The position numbers and the translations under genes were made by a program. The notes below the pieces were generated by a model, which was not told where the DNA came from, ran no database searches, and worked only from the letters and a program-made list of their open reading frames with translations. Below are positions 24,071 through 32,390 of a DNA stretch of 64,000 nt, one piece after another. Numbering within the stretch: the stretch's first letter is position 1; each line of letters begins with the position of its first letter. This stretch comes from WVYX01 sp039586815 (GTDB lineage: Bacteria; Gemmatimonadota; Gemmatimonadetes; Gemmatimonadales; GWC2-71-9). Location: assembly GCA_039586815.1 (NCBI GenBank), contig JBDHJR010000002.1, positions 62,001 to 126,000 of the forward strand, read 5' to 3'.

Positions 24071-25135
24071 CTAGCTGATGACTCCGCCGCCCAGGACACG
24101 CTCGCCGTCGTACAGCACCCCGGACTGTCCCGGGGTAATGGCCCGCACCGGCTCGCTGAGGTCCAGGACCAGGCGGCCGTTTCGGTCTGCGCCGCTCACG
24201 CGGGCGGGGCAGGGCCGCGCCCGGTAGCGCACCTGCACCTCGCAGGTGGCGCCCAGCTCCAGCGGGTCGGCCAGCCAGTTCACCTCCTCCAGCTCTAGCC
24301 GGTGCCCGAACAGCTCGTCGGCCGAGCCCACCACCACCGCCCGCTCCTCCGGGCGGATCGCCACTACGTATTGTGCCGCGGCAGCCCCTCCGGGCAGCCT
24401 GCGCCGCTGCCCGATAGTATAACGGCCGAACCCCCGGTGCTCCCCCACCGTGTCCCCCGCGGTGGTGACGATCGGTCCCGGTGCGAGGGCCGGTGCGTCC
24501 GGCGGAAGGTGTCGCTCCAGCACCGAGCCGTAGTCTCCGTCCGGAACGAAGCAGATCTCCACCGATTCCGGCTTCTCAGCCGTGACCAGATCGAGGCGCC
24601 GCGCCGCGGCACGCGTCTCGTCCTTGGTCAGCTCTCCCACGGGGGTGAGCATGCGGCCCAGCACCGCGCGGTCGATGCCCCACAAGAAGTACGTCTGGTC
24701 CTTGCCCCGGTCCACCCCCCGGTAGAGGGCGCCTTCGCGCGCGATGGTGTAGTGGCCCGTGGCCAGGTAGTCGCACTCGAGCGCGTCGGCGTGCGCCAGC
24801 AGGTCGCGGAACTTGGTGAACGTGTTGCACCGCACGCAGGGTATGGGGGTGCGCCCGGCCGCGTATTCAGTCACGAAGTTGTCGATGACGTCGGCGCGAA
24901 AGCGATCCTCGAAGTCGAGCACGTAATGGGGGACGCCCAGCCGCTCGGCCACGGCCCCGGCGTCCGCTATCGAGTCGAGCGAACAGCAGGGCCGGTCGGC
25001 CACTTCGTCGCCGTAGCAGAACAGCTTGAGCGTGGCGCCGATCACCTCGTGGCCTGCCTCCACCAGCAGCGCTGCCGCGACGGAACTGTCGACGCCGCCG
25101 GACATGGCTACCAGCACACGCTTACCGTGCGTCAT
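24071..25135 (-). CDS. mnmA: tRNA 2-thiouridine(34) synthase MnmA
   Basis: Thiolates U34 of Lys, Glu and Gln tRNAs. The 354 residues begin with the PP-loop MSGGVDSSVAAALL (residues 10-23). The catalytic cysteines are in IPCVRCNTFTKF (first) and the CFVPDGDYG region (second). RKKDQTYFLW-type contacts appear as GKDQTYFLWG. The C-terminal beta-barrel closes the protein. Its start overlaps the end of the desulfurase gene by four bases, so the sulfur donor and acceptor enzymes are translationally coupled. Confidence 0.95.
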   Translation of the reverse strand: MTHGKRVLVAMSGGVDSSVAAALLVEAGHEVIGATLKLFCYGDEVADRPCCSLDSIADAGAVAERLGVPHYVLDFEDRFRADVIDNFVTEYAAGRTPIPCVRCNTFTKFRDLLAHADALECDYLATGHYTIAREGALYRGVDRGKDQTYFLWGIDRAVLGRMLTPVGELTKDETRAAARRLDLVTAEKPESVEICFVPDGDYGSVLERHLPPDAPALAPGPIVTTAGDTVGEHRGFGRYTIGQRRRLPGGAAAAQYVVAIRPEERAVVVGSADELFGHRLELEEVNWLADPLELGATCEVQVRYRARPCPARVSGADRNGRLVLDLSEPVRAITPGQSGVLYDGERVLGGGVIS

Positions 25136-26301
25136 CGCTTCAACGCCCCCGCCACGCTTCGCACCTTCGCGACGATCCCGGGCAGAACCTCCAGGAACCG
25201 GTCCACGTCGCTCGCGGCGCTCTGGTGCGAGAGGGAGCAGCGCAGCGATGCGGTGGCCAGCTCCGCCGGAACCCCAATGGCCGTGAGCACGTGGGACGGC
25301 GTGACGCTTCCCGTGTTGCACGCCGAGCCGGAGGAGCACGCCACGCCGGCCAGGTCGAGGTGCATGAGCAGCCCCTCGGAGTCGGTGCCCGGGATGGACA
25401 CGTTGCTGATGTGCGGCGCCCGCGGGGAGCGGCTGCCGTTCACGACGGCGTCGGGGAAGCGCTCGAGCAGCCGCCGCTCCAGCTCGTCGCGCAGCGTGCC
25501 GGTGTGCGCCGCAGTGGCTTCGAGCTCCGCGGCCGCGAGCTCAACCGCGACCGACAGGCCCACAGCGCCGGCCACGTTCTCGGTGCCGGGGCGCACGCCG
25601 CGCTGCTGCCCACCGCCGTGCAGCAGCGGCTCAATCGCAACCTCGCCCCGCACGATCAGTGCGCCGCACCCCTTGGGCGCGCCGAGCTTGTGGCCGGAGA
25701 GCGAGAGTAGCGGGATCGGCAGGTCAGCCACCGAGCAGGGTACCTTGCCTACGGCCTGCACGGCGTCCGTGTGAAACGTGACGTCCGCAGCCGCGGCCCG
25801 CTCGGCCAGCGCGGCCACGTCATGCACCACACCCACCTCGTTGTTCACCCACATCACGCTGAGCAGGGCCACACCGCGCTCGAGCGCGGCGTCGACCGCT
25901 CCCGGGTCCACCTGTCCGGCCGAGTCCAGCGGCAGCATCACGGCCTCGCCCCCCAGCCGCTCCACTGCCCGGGCGGCATCCAGCACCGCCTTGTGCTCCG
26001 CCGCGCCCACGGCAACGCGAAACGGCTTCCCCGCGGTCCGCGCCGCGAGCGCGCTGCCCAGCACGGCGAGATTGTCGGCCTCGGTCCCGCCCGAGGTGAA
26101 CACCACCTCGCCGGGCTCCGAGCCCAGCGCCTGTGCGATGCGGCGCCGCGCGTCGTCCAGGGCGGCGCGCGCGGTCCGCCCGGCGCTGTGCATCGAGCTT
26201 GGGTTGCCGAACGCCTCGTCGCCCAGGAAGGGCTCCATGGCGGCGCGCACTTCGGGGCGCACCGGCGTAGTGGCCGCGTGATCCAGATAGACGAACTGCA
26301 T
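25132..26301 (-). CDS. Cysteine desulfurase, NifS/IscS family
   Basis: A PLP enzyme of 389 residues that removes sulfur from cysteine as a protein-bound persulfide. It has YLDHAATTPVRPEV at the N terminus, FTSGGTEADNLAV, the PLP lysine in SGHKLGAPKGCGAL, and the persulfide cysteine in SSGSACNTGSVTPSHVL, typical of the IscS/NifS class. The four-base overlap with mnmA suggests that its main role here is tRNA thiolation, though Fe-S cluster supply is possible. No iscU or sufB is visible nearby. Confidence 0.95.
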   Translation of the reverse strand: MQFVYLDHAATTPVRPEVRAAMEPFLGDEAFGNPSSMHSAGRTARAALDDARRRIAQALGSEPGEVVFTSGGTEADNLAVLGSALAARTAGKPFRVAVGAAEHKAVLDAARAVERLGGEAVMLPLDSAGQVDPGAVDAALERGVALLSVMWVNNEVGVVHDVAALAERAAAADVTFHTDAVQAVGKVPCSVADLPIPLLSLSGHKLGAPKGCGALIVRGEVAIEPLLHGGGQQRGVRPGTENVAGAVGLSVAVELAAAELEATAAHTGTLRDELERRLLERFPDAVVNGSRSPRAPHISNVSIPGTDSEGLLMHLDLAGVACSSGSACNTGSVTPSHVLTAIGVPAELATASLRCSLSHQSAASDVDRFLEVLPGIVAKVRSVAGALKR

Positions 26302-26345
26302 GAAGAGTGAAAGCTAGGCCGCCCCGGAAGGCCGGGGTAGGGCGG

Positions 26346-27068
26346 CTACATCGAGATGACGCCCATGTTAACCACGTCGTCGATCCGCACCGTCTCGTGG
26401 GTCATGAACGGCTCTCCGAAGCTGGTGCGGATGAGGCTGCCGTAGTGCGCGTTCTGCGTGCGGATCAGCTCGTACAGGTCCTGGCCGGTGGGGAAGATCT
26501 CGCCGGCCGACTTCACGGCCTCGAACTGCGACGCGTAGCACTTGATCGCCGCCATCTTGGTGTCGAACTCGTCCGACACGTCCACCACGAACGTCGGCTT
26601 CACCGGGTCCTCTCGGTAGGCGAGGGCGTACAGCACCTTTTCCGGCCGGTGCGCCTCCCCGGACGCCGGGTAGTTGCGCAGGCCCGCCAAGAAACAGGCG
26701 TCGCGGCACAGCTCGGAGGTGACGCGGTGGTCCGGGTGCCTGCCCACGGGGAAGGGGAGGATCACCACGCGCGGGCGCAGCGCCCGCAGCAGCTCCACCA
26801 CGGTGCCGCGCATCTCGTCGGTGTTGTGCAGGTGCGCGTCGGGCAGCCCCGCGTTCACGCGCTCCGCGACGCCCATCACGCGGGCCGCCGCAGTGGCCTC
26901 TGTCTCGCGGGTCTCCGGCGTCCCCGCCGTGGCGGTCTCGCCGCGAGTGAGATCGACGATGCCGGTGCGGTGGCCCTGGCGGGCGGCCTTGATCAGGGTG
27001 CCGCCGCAAGTGAGCTCCACGTCGTCCGGATGGGCACCTATGGCGAGCAAATGGACCGATTCGGGCAT
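26346..27068 (-). CDS. bshB1: Bacillithiol biosynthesis deacetylase BshB1
   Basis: A PIG-L/LmbE-like zinc deacetylase of 240 residues that converts GlcNAc-malate to GlcN-malate in bacillithiol synthesis. The zinc motif is AIGAHPDDVELTCGG; further conserved elements are RGETATAGTPETRETE, ILPFPVGRHPDH (second zinc histidine) and IKCYASQF near the C terminus, all typical of BshB1 rather than mycothiol MshB. bshA and bshC are not in the window. The start has no clear ribosome site. A dyad at 27076-27107 lies just upstream. Confidence 0.92.
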   Translation of the reverse strand: MPESVHLLAIGAHPDDVELTCGGTLIKAARQGHRTGIVDLTRGETATAGTPETRETEATAAARVMGVAERVNAGLPDAHLHNTDEMRGTVVELLRALRPRVVILPFPVGRHPDHRVTSELCRDACFLAGLRNYPASGEAHRPEKVLYALAYREDPVKPTFVVDVSDEFDTKMAAIKCYASQFEAVKSAGEIFPTGQDLYELIRTQNAHYGSLIRTSFGEPFMTHETVRIDDVVNMGVISM

Positions 27069-27075
27069 TGAGACA

Positions 27076-27107
27076 AGGTAGCGGCTCCGACTAACCGATC
27101 GCTACCT
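27076..27107. promoter_or_regulatory. Inverted repeat between bshB1 and the divergent gene
   Basis: AGGTAGCG (27076-27083) and CGCTACCT (27100-27107) form a perfect 8-base inverted repeat with a 16-base spacer, eight bases upstream of the bshB1 start. The size suits an operator for a dimeric regulator, but no regulator is adjacent. Confidence 0.4.
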
Positions 27108-27122
27108 GACCGGTGGGGCGGT

Positions 27123-27151
27123 TTGCGCAGTGGCGGCAGTTCCGGTCATCT
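27123..27151 (+). promoter_or_regulatory. Possible promoter for the gene at 27162
   Basis: TTGCGC (27123-27128) and TCATCT (27146-27151) are 17 bases apart. Transcription would begin a few bases before ATG 27162, which lacks a Shine-Dalgarno site, so the message may be nearly leaderless. The match is weak. Confidence 0.3.
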
Positions 27152-27161
27152 TCCTAGCCTC

Positions 27162-27872
27162 ATGACAGAGCGCCGTTACAGCGAGGACGAGGTCGCCGCG
27201 ATCTTCCGGCGGGCCGCCGAGGCGCAGCAAAGCGTGCGGCGACAGCTCCCCGCTGGCGAGGGCATGACGCTCGCCGACCTCAAGGAGATCGGCCGTGAGG
27301 TGGGTATACCGGCCGAGCTGGTGGCCCAGGCGGCACTCTCGATGAATCAGTCCGGGCGACCGGCGTCACGGACCTTTCTGGGGCTGCCGATCGGCGTCGG
27401 ACGGACCGTTGAGCTCGGCCGGCGGCTCTCGGACGAAGAATGGGAGCGCCTGGTCGTCGATCTGCGCGAAACGTTCGACGCCCGAGGGACGGTGAGATAC
27501 GACGGTCCCTTCCGCCAGTGGACCAACGGCAACCTGCAGGCTCTCCTCGAGCCAACCGAAACCGGACACCGCGTCAGGCTTCAAACGGTCAAAGGTGACG
27601 CCCGAGCGCTGATGACCGGGGGACTCGGCATGCTTGGGATTGCGGCGGCTACGCTCGTCGCTGTGGCCGCAGCCACCGGGCTGGGCGACGCCGGGTCGTT
27701 GGCGGGTGTTGGATTCCTGTCGCTGGTGGGCGCCGGCATGTTCGGAATCGGCGCGCTCCGCCTCCCGGGATGGGCACGCCTCCGTCGCCGTCAGATGGAG
27801 GGGGTCGCCGCGCGGCTCGCACTGGCGGCGACGTCGCCGGCCCCGGAGGATCCGGCCACCCAGGAAGGCTGA
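27162..27872 (+). CDS. Membrane protein of unknown function with helical N-terminal domain
   Basis: A 236-residue protein. Residues 1-70 are charged and helical (YSEDEVAAIFRRAAEAQQS, LADLKEIGREVGIPAELVAQA), resembling a small cytoplasmic helix-turn module often found at the start of hypothetical membrane proteins in this group. The middle is a beta-rich hydrophilic region. Two transmembrane helices follow (LGMLGIAAATLVAVAAATG and VGFLSLVGAGMFGIGALRL), and the tail is charged. No recognised family. The downstream gene starts 22 bases later on the same strand. Confidence 0.7.
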   Translation: MTERRYSEDEVAAIFRRAAEAQQSVRRQLPAGEGMTLADLKEIGREVGIPAELVAQAALSMNQSGRPASRTFLGLPIGVGRTVELGRRLSDEEWERLVVDLRETFDARGTVRYDGPFRQWTNGNLQALLEPTETGHRVRLQTVKGDARALMTGGLGMLGIAAATLVAVAAATGLGDAGSLAGVGFLSLVGAGMFGIGALRLPGWARLRRRQMEGVAARLALAATSPAPEDPATQEG

Positions 27873-27894
27873 GAAGCGTCATCCACCGGGTCTC

Positions 27895-28410
27895 ATGATC
27901 AGCACTGAGCTTGAGAAGTGGCCGAAGGCGCCCGCCGTCGTGGGGACGGTGCTGGCGCTAGGGGTGATCGTCGGTCAGGCGCTTCTAGACACGCCCTCAC
28001 CGATTGGGGTTAGAGGCGTCGCTCTCGCCCTTCTGCTGCTCTCCGTCCCCCTCATTGGTCTCCCGTTTCGTGATCTTCGGCGCTACGGCAACCCGCGCTC
28101 GGGCGGCGCGTACTACGCGACCACCCACCTCGTCGATAGAGGCGTCTACCGCCTGGTACGCCATCCCCAGTACCTCGGCTACATCCTACTCGTGCTTGGT
28201 TTCGGCCTGCTGCGTCCTCACCTGGTCATTCTCGGACTCGCGGTAGGCGCCACGGTGTCCTTTTGCGTGCAGGCTTTGTGGGAAGAACGTGCGTGCCGAT
28301 ACCGGTGGACGTCATCATACGAGGCCTACATGCGGCGGGTGCCTCGATTCAACCTGCCGCTTGGCGCGGTCCGAGCCATGCGGGAGCGCCTCACAGGAGC
28401 TGGGAACTGA
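27895..28410 (+). CDS. Isoprenylcysteine/phospholipid methyltransferase family membrane protein
   Basis: A 171-residue membrane protein. Two N-terminal helices are followed by the family core: GVYRLVRHPQYLGYILLVLG, then a late hydrophobic helix and LWEERACRYRW, matching the ICMT/PEMT-like methyltransferases that use S-adenosylmethionine at the membrane. The RHPQY-G motif and the E-E-R segment are the cofactor-binding residues of the family. The substrate is unknown. I chose ATG 27895; a longer frame overlaps the upstream gene. It is convergent with the export operon. Confidence 0.85.
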   Translation: MISTELEKWPKAPAVVGTVLALGVIVGQALLDTPSPIGVRGVALALLLLSVPLIGLPFRDLRRYGNPRSGGAYYATTHLVDRGVYRLVRHPQYLGYILLVLGFGLLRPHLVILGLAVGATVSFCVQALWEERACRYRWTSSYEAYMRRVPRFNLPLGAVRAMRERLTGAGN

Positions 28411-28435
28411 CGGGCGCGGCGGGTGGCCGCGCCCC

Positions 28436-29683
28436 CTACTCGTACCTCAGTGCCTCCACCGGATCGAGCCGCGCCGCTCGGTTGGCCGGTAGCATGCCGA
28501 ACACCAGCCCGATCCCGATCGACACACCCGTGGCGACCGCCGCGCTCCACACAGGCACTCCGGTGGAGAGCCCCAGGTATCCCTTGAGCACCTGACCCGC
28601 ACCGAGGCCCACCAGGATCCCCACGGTTCCGCCTACCGCCGTGAGGGTGGCCGCCTCGATGAGGAACTGCCACAGTATCTCGCGCCGCGTGGCGCCCAGC
28701 GCCTTGCGCACCCCGATCTCCCGCGTCCTGCTCGTTACGGACACCATCATGATCGCCATCACGCCGATTCCGCCCACCATGAGGGCCACGCTCGACAGCA
28801 CTATCATCACGAGGAAGAACACGCCGGTGAGCTGATCGAAGATGCTGAGTACCTGGTCCGACGTGAGCATGTCGAACGAGTTGGGATCTGCCGGCTTGAG
28901 CCCCCGCATCTTACGCAACTGCAGTGTGGCGGCGTCCATCGCCTTGTCCACGCTGACCCCGTCGCGCGGCTTCACCAGGATGACGAGCGACTGTGTCTCG
29001 TCGTAGCGGAACGAGCGCTCCGCTGTCACGTACGGTACGATCGCCGAGATTTCCTGGCCCGGCGCCTGGAAGATGTTCTCCGGCAGGCGGTAAATCCCCA
29101 CCACGCGGAACGATCTCCCCGCGATCCGCATTGTCCGGCCCATTGGACTGAGCCGGCCGAACACCTTCTGTGACGCCTCCTCCTCCACGATCACCACGTT
29201 GGCACCGGTGCGCACCTCCGTGGGGACGAAAGTGCGTCCGGCGGTGATGGCGCCACCCAGGATCTCCATGAAGCGATCGTCCGCCCCGTACACCACGGTC
29301 TGCTGGGTGCGTACTCCCTCGTACTCCAGGTTCTCGAACACCCCCATCCAGATTGCGGAGTAGTGGATCTCCGGCAGGTCCTCGATTGCGTCGGCCTCCT
29401 CGGTGCTGAGCACCGGGCGGATGCGCACCTCGCGCGGCAGGGCGTCGGGGTTGAGCGGCGTGGCCGACAGGAACCGGATGATACGGAAGGTCGTGGGGCC
29501 GACCACCTCCAGCGTGTTCATGATCTGGTCGCGAATGCCGTGCACGATGGACGCCATCGACATGACTGTAGCCACCCCGATCACGATTCCCAGGATCGTG
29601 AGCCCCGAGCGCAGCTTCTGCGACCGGATCGCGTCTAGCGCCATGCCCGCGCCCTCGGCGAAGTTCGAGAGTCGGAGGTTCAT
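28436..29683 (-). CDS. MacB-type ABC transporter permease (type A, second copy)
   Basis: A 415-residue FtsX/MacB-like permease: one N-terminal helix (LRSGLTILGIVIGVATVM), a large periplasmic MacB-PCD domain (about residues 45-270), and three C-terminal helices. The cytoplasmic coupling region reads REIGVRKALGATRREILWQF and the tail ends in ARLDPVEALRYE. It closely resembles the permease at 31152-32387 and differs from its immediate neighbour, so it is a type A member of a duplicated A/B pair. It is the last gene of the operon, six bases after the type B gene. Substrate unknown. Confidence 0.92.
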   Translation of the reverse strand: MNLRLSNFAEGAGMALDAIRSQKLRSGLTILGIVIGVATVMSMASIVHGIRDQIMNTLEVVGPTTFRIIRFLSATPLNPDALPREVRIRPVLSTEEADAIEDLPEIHYSAIWMGVFENLEYEGVRTQQTVVYGADDRFMEILGGAITAGRTFVPTEVRTGANVVIVEEEASQKVFGRLSPMGRTMRIAGRSFRVVGIYRLPENIFQAPGQEISAIVPYVTAERSFRYDETQSLVILVKPRDGVSVDKAMDAATLQLRKMRGLKPADPNSFDMLTSDQVLSIFDQLTGVFFLVMIVLSSVALMVGGIGVMAIMMVSVTSRTREIGVRKALGATRREILWQFLIEAATLTAVGGTVGILVGLGAGQVLKGYLGLSTGVPVWSAAVATGVSIGIGLVFGMLPANRAARLDPVEALRYE

Positions 29684-29689
29684 CGGTCG

Positions 29690-30934
29690 CTACTCATTGC
29701 GCATCGCGATGATCGGGTCGAGCCGCGCCGCGCGGCGTGCGGGGTACACACCGAACAGCACTCCGACACCGGCGCCCAAGGCAAGCGCCAGGGTGATCGA
29801 CCAGAGGGTGACGCGCGCCGGCATGGGAGATACTACGGCGACGAGCTGAGCCAGCGCCCAACCGGTGACGATGCCGAGGATCCCGCCGGTCGTGGCAAGC
29901 ACGATCGACTCCGCCAGGAACTGGCGCTGGATGTCGCCGCGCTTCGCGCCGACCGACTTGCGGATGCCGATCTCGAACGTCCGCTCCGTGACGCTCATCA
30001 GCATGATGTTCATGATGACGATGCCACCCACGATCACGCCGATAGCCACGACCGCCGGCACCACCGCGAAGATCACGCGCGTGAGGTTCTGCCAGAACGT
30101 GATGAGCCCCTCGGCGGTATCGACGGTGAAGTCGTTGGGCTCTCCGGGGCGCAAGCGTCGCGCGATGCGCATCGCCTCTTCGGCACGCAGCATCGCATCG
30201 GCCACCTGATCGGCGCGGGCCATCTTCACCGAGATGGTCGTGGTCTGGCGGCGTCCGTACATCGCCTCGAACAGCGTGATGGGGAGCATGACGAACCCGT
30301 CCCACGACTGCCCCAGCACCGTGCCCTTCTTCTGGACGATGCCCTTCACCTCGACCTGCGTGCCCCGCACGCGGATCTTGCGGCCAATGGCGGCATCGAA
30401 GTCGTCGAACAGCCGGTCGGCGACGTCGAATCCCAGGATCGCCACCCTGCGGCGCTCGTTCACGTCCACCTCGGTGAGTCCCTCGCCGGCCGCCATCTCG
30501 TAGTCCTGCACGAGTTGGTACGGTGGCGTGACTCCGAACACGAGCACGTCGCCCACCGTCTGGTTGCGCCAGTCTACGTCGGCCAGCGGAGTGGGCCAGC
30601 CCGATTGGAGTGCGACGGCCTCCGCCTCGGGAATCGCCCGCTGCACCCACTCCATCTCCTCGGGACGGATCACCGGGCGGCGCTGCAGCTCGCGCCACTC
30701 CTCGTCGTCGAACAGCCCCACGGAGATCGGGATGCGGCGTACCTGAAACGCGTTCCTACCCACGATGGCGCCGGCCAGGTTCTCCCTCACGTACGCGTTC
30801 ATTCCCTGGATGATCGCGACCACCGCGACCAGGAACGCCACCGATACGATGATGCCGAGCAGGGTGAAGAACGACCGCAGCTTGTGAGCGGCGATCTCAC
30901 GGAAGGCGAGGCGGAGACCCTCGAAGATCGGCAT
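29690..30934 (-). CDS. MacB-type ABC transporter permease (type B, second copy)
   Basis: A 414-residue MacB-like permease with the N-terminal helix LRSFFTLLGIIVSVAFLVAV, a periplasmic domain, and three C-terminal helices. Its type B markers are the EGLRLAFREI start, the AVVAIIQGMN segment, the NIMLMSVTERTFEIGIRKS coupling region and a C terminus of ARLDPIIAMRNE. It is closer to the permease at 32391-33632 than to its neighbour. It probably pairs with the type A permease downstream as a heterodimer. A 217-base gap separates it from the upstream permease genes. Confidence 0.92.
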   Translation of the reverse strand: MPIFEGLRLAFREIAAHKLRSFFTLLGIIVSVAFLVAVVAIIQGMNAYVRENLAGAIVGRNAFQVRRIPISVGLFDDEEWRELQRRPVIRPEEMEWVQRAIPEAEAVALQSGWPTPLADVDWRNQTVGDVLVFGVTPPYQLVQDYEMAAGEGLTEVDVNERRRVAILGFDVADRLFDDFDAAIGRKIRVRGTQVEVKGIVQKKGTVLGQSWDGFVMLPITLFEAMYGRRQTTTISVKMARADQVADAMLRAEEAMRIARRLRPGEPNDFTVDTAEGLITFWQNLTRVIFAVVPAVVAIGVIVGGIVIMNIMLMSVTERTFEIGIRKSVGAKRGDIQRQFLAESIVLATTGGILGIVTGWALAQLVAVVSPMPARVTLWSITLALALGAGVGVLFGVYPARRAARLDPIIAMRNE

Positions 30935-31089
30935 GGCAGAAAGCTAGACCTTGGCTGGGTGATTTGCCCAGCCGCTTGTCTTACGGGGTGGGCGCGCTAG
31001 AGGTTCCGCAACAGGCAGTTGCGTTAGGGGTGTGGGGGAGCCTCGCAGGCAGGGCTTCTGGGGGTGGCGTTGGTGGGCGGAATGAGAGG

Positions 31090-31150
31090 TACGGGGTGGT
31101 GGGTGGCTGCGTCAGAAGTCCTGCTCAAGAGGCTGCCCCCACACCCCGTA
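31090..31150 (-). terminator. Hairpin between the two permease pairs
   Basis: Just after the stop of the permease at 31152, the strand carries an imperfect inverted repeat: TACGGGGTGTGGGGGCAGCC against its partner near 31090-31110, with a loop of about 20 bases. There is no T-run after it, so it may attenuate rather than fully stop transcription, or act as an mRNA-stabilising structure. The rest of the 217-base gap (30935-31151) shows no gene. Confidence 0.4.
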
Positions 31151-31151
31151 A

Positions 31152-32387
31152 TCACTCGTACCTGAGTGCTTCGACCGGATCGAGCCGCGCCGCTTTGGCC
31201 GCCGGGTACATCCCGAAGATGACGCCGGTGAACACCGACATGGCCAGCGCGGCAACCACTGAGAACATGGGAATCGTGGCCGGCATGGACGTGATAGCCT
31301 TGACGATCTCGGTGGCGATGGCGCCGAGCACCATCCCGATGGCGCCGCCCACCAGGGTGAGGGTGGCCGCCTCCACCAGGAACTGCCACAGGATCTCGCG
31401 CCGCTTGGCGCCGAGTGCCTTGCGCACGCCGATCTCGCGCGTCCGCTCCGTGACCGAGATCATCATGATGGCGACGACCCCGACGCCTCCCACCATGAGT
31501 CCCACGCTCGACAGCACGAGCATCACCAGGAAGAACATGCCGGTGACCTGGTTCCAGCTTTCGAGCAGCCGGTCCTGCGTGACGACGGCGAAGTTGTTGT
31601 CCTCGGCCGGCCGCAGTCCCCGCATCGAGCGCAGCACGCTGGTCACGTCGTCGATGGCGTCCTGCACCGTGACGTGCTCGCTCGGCAGGACCAGGAAGTT
31701 CATCCAGCCCCGCCAGTAGGGGACGTACTTCTGGAACGTCTTGTGCGGGACGAGCGCCTCGGGGCGGTTCGACTCGCCGAAGATGTCGGGCGCCGGCACG
31801 TGCACGCCGATCACCTCGTACGGCATGCCGTGTACCCTGATCCGCTTGCCGATCGGGTCGAGGTGGCCGAACAGCTCGCTGGCCAGCTTCTCGTTGATGA
31901 CCACCACCCGCGCGCTCGCCTCGCTCTCCAACCGTGTGAACGACCGGCCCGGCAACACGTCACCGCCGGCCACGAACGTCCACTCGGGACTGCGCCCGCG
32001 GATGGGCACGTCATCCAGCTTGACGCTGCCGAATTCGACTGGACCGCTGGAGCCGTCCTCGGTCACGACCCGGGTTATGGTGGGCAGGGCGCGAATGCGC
32101 CCCGCCTCCTCCAGGGTGAGCGGCGGCATGCGGCGCCACGGGCTCATCTCGTCGGAGCCGTCTGACACGTTGATCCCGCCCGAGAAGTAGCGGAACACGA
32201 AGAAGGTGCGTGGCCCGAGCTGGTTGAAGATGTCCTCGACACCGCGGTTGATGCCGGTGATCATCGAGCCGATCACGACGACGACCATGACGCCGATAGC
32301 GACCCCGAGGATGGTCAGGGCCGCACGAACCTTGCTGGCCCGCAGCGACGTCAACGCGATACCCACGCCCTCAAACAGTTGCGTCAT
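31152..32387 (-). CDS. MacB-type ABC transporter permease (type A, first copy)
   Basis: A 411-residue MacB-like permease. The first helix is VRAALTILGVAIGVMVVVVI, followed by a large periplasmic domain, and then the three-helix C-terminal core with SVGLMVGGVGVVAIMMISV and REIGVRKALGAKRREILWQF. It ends in ARLDPVEALRYE, identical to the other type A permease. It starts three bases after the type B gene and so is translated from the same message. The likely role is as one half of a tripartite export system with the ATPase, adaptor and TolC encoded upstream. Confidence 0.92.
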   Translation of the reverse strand: MTQLFEGVGIALTSLRASKVRAALTILGVAIGVMVVVVIGSMITGINRGVEDIFNQLGPRTFFVFRYFSGGINVSDGSDEMSPWRRMPPLTLEEAGRIRALPTITRVVTEDGSSGPVEFGSVKLDDVPIRGRSPEWTFVAGGDVLPGRSFTRLESEASARVVVINEKLASELFGHLDPIGKRIRVHGMPYEVIGVHVPAPDIFGESNRPEALVPHKTFQKYVPYWRGWMNFLVLPSEHVTVQDAIDDVTSVLRSMRGLRPAEDNNFAVVTQDRLLESWNQVTGMFFLVMLVLSSVGLMVGGVGVVAIMMISVTERTREIGVRKALGAKRREILWQFLVEAATLTLVGGAIGMVLGAIATEIVKAITSMPATIPMFSVVAALAMSVFTGVIFGMYPAAKAARLDPVEALRYE

Positions 32388-32390
32388 GAG

